Shown one piece after another: positions 40,942 through 49,840 of a DNA stretch of 64,000 nt; the stretch's first letter is position 1; each line of letters opens with the position of its first letter. A model generated the notes under the pieces. It searched no databases and was not told the origin of the DNA. It was given only the letters and a program-made list of their open reading frames with translations. Both the position numbers and the translations under genes were made by a program. The stretch is from the NCBI GenBank assembly GCA_947346365.1, contig CANAAV010000013.1, forward strand, positions 1 through 64,000, in the 5' to 3' direction. The DNA comes from an uncultured Flavonifractor sp. GTDB lineage: Bacteria > Bacillota > Clostridia > Oscillospirales > Oscillospiraceae.

Positions 40942-43278
40942 TTACGGCTGAGCCGTTTTTTTCGCTGTAGTTTTCTTTGCCGGAGTGGATTTTTTAGGGG
41001 CGGATGCCCCTTTCGCGGCAGTTTTTTTGGCGGTGTTTTTTTTCGCCGGCGTGGATTTGGCGCCTGCTGGGGTCTTTTTGGCGGCGGTTCGTTTGGCCTG
41101 CTTGGGCTCCTCCTGAGGAGGAGCGCCGTCTTCCGGTGTTTCGGCGGCGGCCTTTTTCCGGTAGCCCCGCTGGTCCTCCGGCAGGAAGCTGGGACAGCCG
41201 GGATTGATGCAGAAGGGTTTTTTAAAGCCGCGCCCGGACTTCTTGAACAGGGTATGTCCGCACTCCGGGCAGTTGTCTTTGACGGGCACATCCCAGGTCA
41301 TAAAGCCACAGCGCCGCTCCTCGTCCTTATTGGAGTTGTTTTCACAGCCATAGTAGGTATACCCGCGTTTGGAGGTCTTTTTGAAAATTTTTCCTCCGCA
41401 CTGAGGGCATTTGCCGGGCATTTCGATGACAATCGGCTGGGTGTGGTCGCACTCCGGCCAGCCGGGGCAGGCCAGAAAGCGCCCAAACCGGCCCGATTTG
41501 AATACTAGGTTTTTCCCGCATTTGGGGCAGATCACATCGGAGACCTCGTCGGGCACTTTAATGCGCTCCCCATCCAGCTCGCTTTCAGCTTTCTTTAGTT
41601 CCACGGAAAAGCCGCCGTAGAACTGGCCCAGCAGGCTTTTCCACTCCACCTTGCCGGTTTCCACCTGGTCCAGCTGCTCCTCCATCTGAGCGGTGAAGGC
41701 GGTGTCCACAATATCGGTAAACTTTTCCTTCATCAGGCCGTTGACGACCTGGCCCAGGGGGGTGGGGCGGAGATTGCGGCCCTCTTTGACTACGTATTCA
41801 CGGTCCAGGATGGTAGAGATGGTGGGCGCGTAGGTGGAGGGGCGCCCGATGCCCTTTTCCTCCAGGGCGCGGATCAGAGTGGCCTCGGAGTAGCGGGGGG
41901 GCGGCTGGGTGAAATGCTGCTGACGCTCCTCACCCAAGAGCTTCAGGCTCTCCCCCTCTTTCAGATCGGGCAGAGGGGAGTGCTGCGCCTGCTCCTCCTC
42001 GTCCTTGCCCTCCACATATACGGCGGTATAGCCGGAGAATTTCAGGGCCGAGTGGCTGGCGTGGAAGGTGTATCCGGCGCTTTCTACCTGGATGGATACG
42101 CTGTCGTACACGGCGCTGGCCATCTGACAGGCCAAAAACCGGCTCCAGATGAGCTTATAGAGCTTATACTGCTCAGCGGTCAGATCTTTTTTAATCTCCT
42201 CTGGGACCAGACGCACATCGGAGGGGCGGATGGCCTCGTGGGCGTCCTGGGCGCCGGACTTGGTCTTATAGACGCGGGGCTTGCCGGGGTAGTAGTCTGC
42301 GCCGTACCGGGAGAGAATAAATTCTCTGGCGGCGGCAGTGGCCTCGTCGGACAGGCGCAGGGAGTCGGTACGCATATAGGTGATCAGACCCACGGCGCCC
42401 TCTCCGGCGATGTCAATTCCCTCGTAGAGCTGCTGGGCAATGGACATGGTGCGGCGGGGGGTCATGTTCAGCTTGCGGCTGGCCTCCTGCTGGAGGGTGG
42501 AGGTGATAAAGGGTGGGGCGGGATTGCGCAGCTTATCCTGCCGTTTGACGCCCTTGACCGTGAAGGGCGCGTTTTTGACGGCCTGAACTACTGCCTCCAC
42601 CTGCTCCTCACTGCCCAACTCCATCTTTTTCTCCCGGCCGTGAAAGCTGGCCTTAAAGCGGCCCAGGTTGGGGGCGATGCGCTCTAAATCCACGTCCAGG
42701 GACCAGTACTCCTGGGGCGTAAAGGCGCGGATGTCCTCCTCGCGCTCGCACACCAGCCGGGCGGCCACCGACTGTACCCGTCCTGCGGACAGCCCCCGGC
42801 GGATCTTTTTCCACAGCAGAGGGGAAATCTGATAACCCACAATGCGGTCCAACACCCGCCGGGCCTGCTGGGCGTTGACCAAGTCCATATCAATGGAGCG
42901 TGGGTGGGCGATGGCGTCCCCCACCACTTTTTTGGTGATCTCATTAAAGGTAACCCGGTAAGTCTTGTCGTCGGGAATGTCCAACAGCTCCTTCAGGTGC
43001 CAGGAGATGGCCTCTCCCTCCCGGTCCGGGTCGGTGGCGAGGAAGACGCGCTCGCTCTTTTTAGCGGCCTTTTTCAGGTCGGTGATAATTTCTTCCTTCC
43101 CTTTGATGGGCTGATAGTCCGGCTGAAAGCCAGCCTCTACATCTACGCCCAGCTTGCTCTTGGGAAGGTCCCGCACATGGCCCATAGAGGCCTTTACTTC
43201 ATAGCCGGGACCCAGGTATTTGCCGATGGTTTTCGCTTTCGCCGGTGATTCCACGATCACCAGATTTGATTTTGCCAC
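40942..43278 (-). CDS. topA: DNA topoisomerase I
   Basis: This 778-aa type IA topoisomerase relaxes negative supercoils. It has the TOPRIM domain (VIVESPAKAKTIGKYL; DPDREGEAISWHL), the active-site tyrosine in ITYMRTDSLRLS and QDAHEAIRP. Three zinc-finger-like units follow: CPKCGKNLVF with CPGWPEC, CPQCGGKIF with a following cysteine pair, and CPECGHTLF. The last 60 residues are a lysine/alanine/proline-rich tail (AAKKTPAGAKSTPAKK and repeats) resembling histone H1, which probably raises DNA affinity. It lies between dprA and trmFO. Confidence 0.96.
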   Translation of the reverse strand: MAKSNLVIVESPAKAKTIGKYLGPGYEVKASMGHVRDLPKSKLGVDVEAGFQPDYQPIKGKEEIITDLKKAAKKSERVFLATDPDREGEAISWHLKELLDIPDDKTYRVTFNEITKKVVGDAIAHPRSIDMDLVNAQQARRVLDRIVGYQISPLLWKKIRRGLSAGRVQSVAARLVCEREEDIRAFTPQEYWSLDVDLERIAPNLGRFKASFHGREKKMELGSEEQVEAVVQAVKNAPFTVKGVKRQDKLRNPAPPFITSTLQQEASRKLNMTPRRTMSIAQQLYEGIDIAGEGAVGLITYMRTDSLRLSDEATAAAREFILSRYGADYYPGKPRVYKTKSGAQDAHEAIRPSDVRLVPEEIKKDLTAEQYKLYKLIWSRFLACQMASAVYDSVSIQVESAGYTFHASHSALKFSGYTAVYVEGKDEEEQAQHSPLPDLKEGESLKLLGEERQQHFTQPPPRYSEATLIRALEEKGIGRPSTYAPTISTILDREYVVKEGRNLRPTPLGQVVNGLMKEKFTDIVDTAFTAQMEEQLDQVETGKVEWKSLLGQFYGGFSVELKKAESELDGERIKVPDEVSDVICPKCGKNLVFKSGRFGRFLACPGWPECDHTQPIVIEMPGKCPQCGGKIFKKTSKRGYTYYGCENNSNKDEERRCGFMTWDVPVKDNCPECGHTLFKKSGRGFKKPFCINPGCPSFLPEDQRGYRKKAAAETPEDGAPPQEEPKQAKRTAAKKTPAGAKSTPAKKNTAKKTAAKGASAPKKSTPAKKTTAKKTAQP

Positions 43279-43291
43279 AGCGATTGCTCCT

Positions 43292-44518
43292 TCACTTTAC
43301 TTGCTCAAAACGGACAGCAGCACAAAAGCGCCTGCCCGGAAGCTCTTCAATATAGCCGCTGGCCTGTAAGACGGTCAAGGCGGCGTTCACCCGGCGGGCG
43401 GGAACGCCGGTCAGTTCCACCAGTTGGTCTGGAACCAGGGGATGCTGGGAGAGCTGCAAAAAGATATCCCGCTGTTCGTCTCCCAAGGTCTCCAGCTCCC
43501 GCTGGGGGCGGAGGGGGAGGGCCGGCCCGGCAGACGCCGCGGCCTCCGGCTTCACACGTAAGGCGGGACTAGGCACGGAGGCGGCTGTCCGCCGGCGGTC
43601 TGCACCCTCTCCGGACGGAGGGACGTCAAGGCGCAGCCTGTGGGGGAAATTTCCGGTGTATTCCTCTAAAATATCCCGCGCGGTGCGAACGAGCTTGGCC
43701 TCTCCCCGGCTGATGATGCCGTTGGTGCCCGCACTGGCGGGAGCGTCTACCGGACCGGGGACGGCGAATACATCCCTGCCCTGATCCAGGGCCCGGCGGG
43801 CGGTGATAAGCGCGCCGCTGCGCTCGGGGGCTTCCACGACCACCACGCCTAGGGACAGGCCGCTGATAATACGGTTGCGAATGGGAAAGTTAGGGCCCTG
43901 AGGCCGGGTGCCGGGAGGATATTCAGAGATGAGTGCTCCCGCGGCGGCCACGTCCTGGTAGAGCCAGCGGTTTTCTGCGGGATAGATGACGTCGATACCG
44001 CCGCCCAGCACAGAGACGACCCTTCCGCCGCTTTTCAGCGCACCCCGCAGGGCGCAGGCGTCGATTCCCTCGGCAATGCCGGAGACCACCAGGGCCCCGG
44101 CGTGGGCCAGCTCCTGCCCGATGCGTCCGGCGAGCGCTTCGCCGTAGGGCGTGCAGGAACGGGTGCCTACGATGGCAATGGCCGCCTCTTCATCGAAGCG
44201 GAACTGCTTTCCTTTGCCATAGAGCACCAGGGGATAGTCCTTGAGCTGCTGAAGCCGCTCGGGGTAGGCTGCGTCCTGGTGGGTGATGATCCACAGGCCC
44301 AGCCGGTCGCAGTCGGCCAAAATGCGTTCGGCGCTGTCCATAGACTTGTCCCGCAGACCTTCTTTCAGACCGCGGGGGAGGCGCAGCATATCATATTCCG
44401 CAGGATCGGCAAAATAGACCGCCTCTGCGGAACCGAAATGCGCGATGAGCGCCTGGGCCGTGCCGGGTCCCAGATAGGGCCGGGTGGTGAGCCACAAAAG
44501 ACAGTTCAAAACGGCCAC
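43292..44518 (-). CDS. dprA: DNA processing protein DprA
   Basis: This 408-aa protein loads RecA on incoming single-stranded DNA during transformation. The Rossmann-like core has IVGTRSCTPYG, VVSGIAEGIDACA, LGGGIDVIYP, FPIRNRIISGLS and ERSGALITA. A C-terminal winged helix (about 340-400, with QLVELTGVPARRVNAALTVL) follows a proline-rich linker. I prefer the second GTG (44518) since GGAGG lies 8 nt before it; a GTG at 44527 abuts the ribosome binding site. Confidence 0.92.
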   Translation of the reverse strand: MAVLNCLLWLTTRPYLGPGTAQALIAHFGSAEAVYFADPAEYDMLRLPRGLKEGLRDKSMDSAERILADCDRLGLWIITHQDAAYPERLQQLKDYPLVLYGKGKQFRFDEEAAIAIVGTRSCTPYGEALAGRIGQELAHAGALVVSGIAEGIDACALRGALKSGGRVVSVLGGGIDVIYPAENRWLYQDVAAAGALISEYPPGTRPQGPNFPIRNRIISGLSLGVVVVEAPERSGALITARRALDQGRDVFAVPGPVDAPASAGTNGIISRGEAKLVRTARDILEEYTGNFPHRLRLDVPPSGEGADRRRTAASVPSPALRVKPEAAASAGPALPLRPQRELETLGDEQRDIFLQLSQHPLVPDQLVELTGVPARRVNAALTVLQASGYIEELPGRRFCAAVRFEQVK

Positions 44519-44582
44519 GCCGTCCACCTCCTTTTTATTTGATATCCGGTCGATGGAGTTAATATGCAGAGTTTTGCGCGGC

Positions 44583-45347
44583 CTATAGGGTTTTGCGGTA
44601 TCCCTCCCAGAGGACCACCGCCGCCGCGACGGCGGCGTTCAAGGACTCGCACTGGGGAGACATGGGAATTTTAATGGTTTTTTCACACAGAGCCAGCGCC
44701 TGAGGAGAGATTCCACGGCCTTCGCTGCCGATGGCGACGGCGGCGTTGGACAGGTCTGTGCAGAGCAGATCCACCGTGTCCTCCCGCAGGGCGGCGGCGT
44801 AAAGGGGAATGCCGGCGCGGGAGAGAAGAGAAGCGGTTTTCTCCAGGGTGCAGTGCCAGTGGAGCGCCCGGAAATGGGCTCCCATGGCGGCCCGCAGCGT
44901 CTTGGGATTGTAGAGGTCCGCGCAGCCGGGGAGAAGAAACACCGCTTTGCAGCCAAAGGCGTCCGCCGTGCGCAGAATCGCGCCCACGTTGCCGGGGTCC
45001 TGAACGCTGTCCAGCACTAAGTACCGGCCCGCTTCCAGGGTGGGCGGAGGGGCGTTGTCTGCCATCCGGCAGGAGAACACTACCCCCTGCGGGGCCTGCA
45101 TGGGGCTGACAGCCTCCATGACGCTGCGGCTGACCTGGACCAGGCGTACCGCGCTGTCCAAGGGCGGCAGATGGACTCCCTGGGTGAAAAGGACCGTACG
45201 CACGCCAGTGCCCCACAGCAGCGCCTCCTGGAGGAGCTTGGGACTGTCGCATAGAAACTCCCCGCATTCTTCCCGGTAGGCGCGGGAGGCGGCCAGCTTG
45301 CGGAAGTGGGCGCACAGAGGGTTGTGCCGGCTGGTGACTTGCTCCAT
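44583..45347 (-). CDS. TrmH/SpoU family RNA 2'-O-methyltransferase
   Basis: This 254-aa enzyme belongs to the SPOUT class, which forms a knotted SAM site. The three family motifs are present: DSVQDPGNVGAILRTADAFG, AIGSEGRGISPQAL and IPMSPQCESLNAAVAAAVV. An N-terminal substrate-binding domain (about 1-95) resembles L30e-like domains of 23S rRNA methyltransferases such as RlmB or TsnR. The precise target nucleotide cannot be assigned. Confidence 0.9.
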   Translation of the reverse strand: MEQVTSRHNPLCAHFRKLAASRAYREECGEFLCDSPKLLQEALLWGTGVRTVLFTQGVHLPPLDSAVRLVQVSRSVMEAVSPMQAPQGVVFSCRMADNAPPPTLEAGRYLVLDSVQDPGNVGAILRTADAFGCKAVFLLPGCADLYNPKTLRAAMGAHFRALHWHCTLEKTASLLSRAGIPLYAAALREDTVDLLCTDLSNAAVAIGSEGRGISPQALALCEKTIKIPMSPQCESLNAAVAAAVVLWEGYRKTL

Positions 45348-45356
45348 GGAGCCCTC

Positions 45357-46013
45357 CTATTCCAAATCCTGGAGCCGGTTGACGTCCTCGGTCCGGCCCA
45401 GGGCTACTGCGGCGTCGCCGGGCTCCATCACATAGTCCGGCCCGGGGGCCACATTGAGGGCCCCGTCCTTGCCCTTGCGCATGGCGATAATGTTGACCCG
45501 GTATTTGGCCCGCACGTCCAGTTCCTTGATGGTCTTAAAATGCCAGGCTCTGGGAATGGCGGTTTCAACGATGCCAAAATCCTCGCTGAGTTCAATAAAG
45601 TTCAGTACATTGGAGCTACTCAGCCCCTGGGCCAGCTTAACGCCCACCTCGTGCTCGGGAAAGACCACCCGGTCGGCGCCGATTTTTTCCAGTACCCGGC
45701 GATGGACATGGCTTTTGGCCTTGCAGATGACCTGGGAAACCCCCAGCTCTTTCAGGTTGAGTGTAATTAGGGCGGAATTGCCCACGTCCTCCCCCACAGC
45801 CACAATGGCGCAGTCATAGTTGCGCACCCCCAGAGCCCGCAGCACCGCCGGGTCGCGGGCGTCCCCGGCCACGGCGTGGGTCACATGGCTGGCTATGGCT
45901 TGTACATATTCCTCGGATTGGTCCACCGCCAGCACCTCGTGGCCCAGATCAGACAACTCGGCGGCGACGGCGGAGCCAAAGCGGCCCAGGCCGATCACGA
46001 CAAAGGTTTTCAT
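45357..46013 (-). CDS. ktrA: Potassium uptake regulatory subunit TrkA/KtrA
   Basis: This 218-aa cytoplasmic protein gates the potassium channel subunit encoded just upstream. The RCK N domain begins with FVVIGLGRFGSAVAAELSDL, a nucleotide-binding Rossmann motif, and an RCK C domain spans about 135-218. The ATG giving MKTFVVIGL has AAGGAG upstream; an in-frame extension has no support. It is the second gene of a two-gene potassium system. Confidence 0.93.
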   Translation of the reverse strand: MKTFVVIGLGRFGSAVAAELSDLGHEVLAVDQSEEYVQAIASHVTHAVAGDARDPAVLRALGVRNYDCAIVAVGEDVGNSALITLNLKELGVSQVICKAKSHVHRRVLEKIGADRVVFPEHEVGVKLAQGLSSSNVLNFIELSEDFGIVETAIPRAWHFKTIKELDVRAKYRVNIIAMRKGKDGALNVAPGPDYVMEPGDAAVALGRTEDVNRLQDLE

Positions 46014-46128
46014 GGGATCACTCCTTGTTTTTTGGGTGGCGGGTGGCTCGCAGCAGGGCGGCTCCCACAGCGCCGCGGCGGAAGATGCGCGCAATTGCGG
46101 CATACGGCCGATCTCTGTCCGGAGGGTA

Positions 46129-47511
46129 TCAACCGATTACAATGTCCATTTCCGGATACCGCAGCTTAGCGGGATAGCGGGTACGGGTGGTGAAGGCAAT
46201 GGAGAAGGAGAGAATGCCGACCCGGCCCAGGTACATCAGCAGGATAATGAGCCCCTGGGAGGCCGGGGAGAGCCCCGGTGTCAGGCCGCAGGAGAGGCCC
46301 ACGGTGCCCAGTGCGGAGGCCGCCTCATAGGCGCAGTCCAAATAGGGCAGTCCCTCCATAGTGGAGATGGCGATAGACGCGCCGAAGAATAGAAAAAGCA
46401 CCACCAGAACCAAAGTCATGGCGTTGAGGACCCGGCGGTAAGGGATGGCACGGCCCCGAAAGACGACCTGCTCCCGCCCGGTAAGTCCTGCCCGCAGGGC
46501 CAGGAGCAGCACCGCCGCAGTAGCGGTCTTAATCCCCCCGGCCGTGGAGCCGGAGGAGCCGCCGATGAGCATGAAGATCAGGGAAAAGGCTTTGCTGCTC
46601 TGGGTAAGCCCCCCCTGTCCGATGGCGTCGAATCCCGCTGTGCGCAAGGTGACGGACTGAAACAGAGCGTTGAGCAGCTTCTGCCCCAGGGGCATCTCCC
46701 CCAGAGTGGCGGGATTGTGGAATTCCTCCACCAAGAAAAAGGCGGCCCCCGTGAAAATCAGCAGGCCGGTGAGGATGAGCACCAGCTTACTGTAGGCGGA
46801 CAGGCGTTTCCAGCTGCGGTGAGTCCATATGTCCTCCCACACGAAAAAGCCCAGGCCGCCTATGACGACCAGAGCTGCGGCGGTGCACAGTACAATCGGG
46901 TCGCTGTTGAAGGGGGTCAGGCTGGCAAAGGGCCCGCCCCGGCCGCCCAGCAGGTCAAAGCCCGCGTTGCAGAAAGCGGAAACCGCGTGAAATACGCCGT
47001 ACCACACGCCCTGAGCCAGTCCGAATTCCGGAACAAACCGGGCAGACAGCAGCAGCGCCCCGATTCCTTCCATGAGAAACGTGCCCATCAGAGCGTGGCG
47101 GACCACCCGCACTACCCCGTCCATGTCGTTGAGGTTGAGGGTGGAGACCATAATCAGCCGTTCGGACAGGCCGATTCTCCGCCGCAGGGCGAGGGAGACC
47201 AGGGTTAGAACAGTCATGAAGCCCAGCCCACCCAGTTGGATCATAACCAAAATAACGGCCTGCCCGAACAGGGACCACTGGGTCCAGGTATCGACCAGTA
47301 CCAGACCGGTGACACAGGTGGAAGAGGTAGCGGTGAACAAGGCGGTGAAAAATCCCGCGCTCTCTCCGCAGCGGGATGCGGCGGGGAGGGTGAGCAGTAG
47401 CGCGCCGGTCAGAATCATTACGGCAAAAGAGGCGGCCACGATACGGGTGGCGTTGAGGGTTCGGCTGCGGATCAGCCGGTCGCGCAGCCACAGGGAAAAA
47501 GCGCGCAGCAC
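46129..47511 (-). CDS. ktrB: Potassium uptake membrane protein TrkH/KtrB
   Basis: This 460-aa protein is the membrane pore of the Ktr/Trk potassium system. It has four M1-P-M2-type repeats, with selectivity-filter segments TSSTCVTGL, AFCNAGFD, TLRTAGFD and LGTVGLSCG. A central glycine-rich segment (GGSSGSTAGGIKT) matches the gating loop of the third repeat. GTG at 47511 has AGGAGG 8 nt upstream and is preferred to GTG at 47520. It starts the minus-strand operon that runs to DUF5655. Confidence 0.93.
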   Translation of the reverse strand: MLRAFSLWLRDRLIRSRTLNATRIVAASFAVMILTGALLLTLPAASRCGESAGFFTALFTATSSTCVTGLVLVDTWTQWSLFGQAVILVMIQLGGLGFMTVLTLVSLALRRRIGLSERLIMVSTLNLNDMDGVVRVVRHALMGTFLMEGIGALLLSARFVPEFGLAQGVWYGVFHAVSAFCNAGFDLLGGRGGPFASLTPFNSDPIVLCTAAALVVIGGLGFFVWEDIWTHRSWKRLSAYSKLVLILTGLLIFTGAAFFLVEEFHNPATLGEMPLGQKLLNALFQSVTLRTAGFDAIGQGGLTQSSKAFSLIFMLIGGSSGSTAGGIKTATAAVLLLALRAGLTGREQVVFRGRAIPYRRVLNAMTLVLVVLFLFFGASIAISTMEGLPYLDCAYEAASALGTVGLSCGLTPGLSPASQGLIILLMYLGRVGILSFSIAFTTRTRYPAKLRYPEMDIVIG

Positions 47512-47559
47512 AGGACGCACCTCCTGAATGGCAAAAGCCGGAATTTTAAACGCAGAAAA

Positions 47560-47602
47560 GCATACCTGGGGGATTTCCCCCAGGTATGCTATCTCTTTTT
47601 AA
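47560..47602 (+). terminator. Hairpin with T-run upstream of ktrB
   Basis: GCATACCTGGGGG pairs with CCCCCAGGTATGC around ATTT, followed on the plus strand by TATCTCTTTTT. No plus-strand gene ends here. On the minus strand it lies in the leader of ktrB, with only TTTT behind it. Confidence 0.55.
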
Positions 47603-47753
47603 TCCAGGGGCTTCATCGTGGAGAATTGTTTTCCTATTATCGCATACCGTTACATAAGTTGTCAAATCGTTGCTATTCATGTGGGTTTCTCAACTTTCTC
47701 GGCATATCGTTGCTTAGTGTTGCACAGTACATCCTATGGTTTGTGGTAAAGTT
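47603..47753. other. AT-rich spacer, no gene seen
   Basis: No gene or RNA fold is supported in this AT-rich gap between the ktrB leader and an integrase remnant. Confidence 0.4.
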
Positions 47754-47975
47754 TCAGCTTATCTTGATTTTGCCCTCAAGGTTAGCGAAGGATTCGATTT
47801 TCTTTTCCTTCTCCATCTGCTTCAGCCGCTCGGCCAACAAGGTTCGCTTCACATCGTTGAACATCGGAATGATGCGGATGCCCGCCCTTGTCTTCGGTGT
47901 CGTGACATGCAGCTCCATGTCCCCTGCTTCTGTGGCTCGGTAGGCAAGGCTGTGATTGACGTTGATGATTTCCGC
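47754..47975 (-). pseudogene. Remnant of a tyrosine recombinase (phage integrase)
   Basis: A 73-codon open stretch on the minus strand reads INVNHSLAYRATEAGDMELH and then VTTPKTRAGIRIIPM, a central part of the catalytic domain of Tn916-like tyrosine integrases. In-frame stops lie directly upstream and the downstream frame ends at a premature TGA, so the catalytic residues further on are missing. It marks an earlier integration event near this locus. Confidence 0.75.
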
Positions 47976-48132
47976 TTAAAGTTACAATGCTATCTCGTCT
48001 CTTTTTTCTGACACGGATACCCCTTATAGAGAAGGACATGGTAAAGTGAAAAATATTATACCATTCCTTTTCGGTGATTTCAAGTCAAATAGAATCGCAT
48101 TCGTCTTTTCCGTGAATATTTTGTGTTCTCTC

Positions 48133-48160
48133 TTGACATTCTGTTGAAGTGGTATATAAT
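48133..48160 (+). promoter_or_regulatory. Consensus promoter for the riboswitch-chelatase operon
   Basis: TTGACA at 48133-48138 and TATAAT at 48155-48160 are separated by 16 bp, 40 bp before the second cobalamin riboswitch. Confidence 0.82.
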
Positions 48161-48200
48161 GAGACGCAAGTTTGGAAATTTACAATTTTATATTATCAGG

Positions 48201-48396
48201 CATGTTACATTCCATGCCCGCTGTCGGCGGGCGTGGAGAGGAAACTGGTTTAAATCCAGTACAGCTCCCGCTGCTGTGTTTGCAGGAGTCTGTTGTCGAA
48301 GCAGAAAGCAGCCATTCGGGACGACCCGGAGAAGGCATGGCAGCAGGCGTAGGTATAGGCATACCCCAATGCATGAGTCAGAAGACAGGTGACATG
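48201..48396 (+). promoter_or_regulatory. Cobalamin riboswitch (second copy)
   Basis: The closing stem pairs CATGTTAC (48201) with GTGACATG (48389). The core follows the cobalamin pattern: GAGAGGAAACTGGTTTAAATCC, then CAGCTCCCGCTGCTGTG, and the B12 box GAGTCAGAAGACAGGTGAC at 48374-48392. Further helices are formed by 48290-48370. It is followed by a terminator and a chelatase-importer operon, so that operon should be repressed when corrinoid is plentiful. Confidence 0.88.
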
Positions 48397-48459
48397 GTTA
48401 TTCCCCCAGACCGGGAAGGTCATGGGGCGAAATTTAGTTATAGGTTCACGCAAAAAGCG

Positions 48460-48501
48460 GGGCGTGGCAGACATTGGTCTGCCACGCCCTTTCCATTTTT
48501 C
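48460..48501 (+). terminator. Riboswitch terminator
   Basis: GGGCGTGGCAGAC (48460-48472) pairs with GTCTGCCACGCCC (48477-48489), followed by TTTCCATTTTT. It is the expected off-structure after the second cobalamin riboswitch. Confidence 0.8.
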
Positions 48502-48835
48502 CATGGCGCGTGCGGCATGGTTTGACTGGCTTCAAGACGCCGCTTTCGGCGCAAGGTCTGCATCAGCAGACTTCACTTCTTTTGCCGGAAGCGTTGAAGC
48601 GCTCTTTCCCTTTTGGGAGAAAGCGGCCCGGCAGGGCAGTAGGGGGCCCTGCCGGGTGCGCTCCTCCGTTATGATGCCGGAGCAATTCCTATTCTTTTTT
48701 CGAAAAAATATGCAGGCGGGAAACCTGCTCCCATCATACCTCCATGCAGCAGGTTCGCCGGACCCTTATTTCTATTGCTTTGAAGTCCTAGGCCCGGACA
48801 TCTGGCGAGAACAAAATGACAAGGAGAAATGCTCT
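48502..48835. other. Long leader between riboswitch terminator and chelatase genes
   Basis: This 334-bp leader has no supported gene; in-frame extensions of the chelatase gene run back through the riboswitch and are not credible. It contains a strong stem (CCCGGCAGGGC with GCCCTGCCGGG near 48630-48655) and a smaller one (GCAGG with CCTGC near 48713-48730). Their purpose is unclear. Confidence 0.45.
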
Positions 48836-49840
48836 ATGGACCATCCATATCCGTTCACCGCAATCGTGGGTCAGGAACAGATGAAGCTGGCTCTGATCCT
48901 CAATCTTATCAACCCAGCCTTAGGAGGCGTCCTCATCCGGGGAGAGAAAGGCACCGCCAAATCCACCGCTGTCCGAGGCCTCACCGAGCTCCTGGAGCAG
49001 GTAGAGGTGGTGGAGGGGTGCCTTTTCCACTGCCGTCCGGACAGCGGAGCGCTGTGCGAAGAATGCGCGCAAAAAACACAGTGGAAAACCGTTGTGTATA
49101 CCCGCCGGGTGGTGGAACTGCCCGTCAGTTCCACTGAAGACCGGGTGGTGGGCTCGCTGAATATGGAGCAGGCCATCAAAAAGGGGGAGAAGGTCTTTGA
49201 GCCAGGGCTACTGGCCCGGGCCAACGGCAACATCCTCTACGTGGACGAGATCAATCTGCTGGACGACCATATTGTGGACGTGCTGCTGGACAGCGTCGCC
49301 ATGGGGGTGAACACCGTGGAGCGGGAGGGAGTCAGCTACAGCCATCCCGCCCGGTTTGTGCTGGTCGGCACCATGAATCCGGAGGAGGGAGATCTGCGGC
49401 CCCAGCTGCTGGACCGGTTCGGTCTGGTGGTGGAAATACGGGGGGAGCAGGACATCTCCCTGCGTTCGGAGCTCATCCGCCGCCGCGTGGACTACGAGAA
49501 AGATCCCGCCGATTTCTGTCGGCGGTGGGAGCGGGAACAGCGGGAACTAAAGGAGAAGGTCCGCGCTGCTCAAGCGCGGCTGAACGCCGTGAATATTCCG
49601 GATAAGCTGTATTGGGACGCGGCTAAAGTCGGCGTAGCGCTCCAGGTGGACGGGCACCGGGCGGACATCACGCTTTTGAAAGCGGCCTGTACCTTGGCCG
49701 CCTTCGAGGACGCGGGAGAAGCGCGGCGGGACCACCTGATCCGGGTGGCTCCCATGGTGCTTGGCCACCGGATGCGCCGCCTGCCTTTTGACACCGCCGA
49801 CGGCCTGCCCCAGGATTGGGAGCGTGTGCTGGATGAATGA
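48836..49840 (+). CDS. ChlI/BchI-like AAA+ chelatase subunit
   Basis: This 334-aa AAA+ protein resembles the I subunit of magnesium/cobalt chelatases. It has Walker A RGEKGTAKSTAV, Walker B NILYVDEINLLDDH, and the VLVGTMNPEEGDLRPQLLDRFGL sensor block. A Cys cluster (GCLFHCRPDSGALCEECA) lies between Walker A and B, as in ChlI. I subunits form hexameric rings that power metal insertion by a large CobN/ChlH-type subunit. The gene has AAGGAG before the ATG and overlaps the ChlD-like gene by 8 bp. Confidence 0.88.
   Translation: MDHPYPFTAIVGQEQMKLALILNLINPALGGVLIRGEKGTAKSTAVRGLTELLEQVEVVEGCLFHCRPDSGALCEECAQKTQWKTVVYTRRVVELPVSSTEDRVVGSLNMEQAIKKGEKVFEPGLLARANGNILYVDEINLLDDHIVDVLLDSVAMGVNTVEREGVSYSHPARFVLVGTMNPEEGDLRPQLLDRFGLVVEIRGEQDISLRSELIRRRVDYEKDPADFCRRWEREQRELKEKVRAAQARLNAVNIPDKLYWDAAKVGVALQVDGHRADITLLKAACTLAAFEDAGEARRDHLIRVAPMVLGHRMRRLPFDTADGLPQDWERVLDE

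Noticed and set aside
48389..48835. N-terminal extension of the ChlI-like protein
   Set aside because: It would translate the riboswitch and terminator; the ATG at 48836 has a good ribosome binding site and matches the family start.
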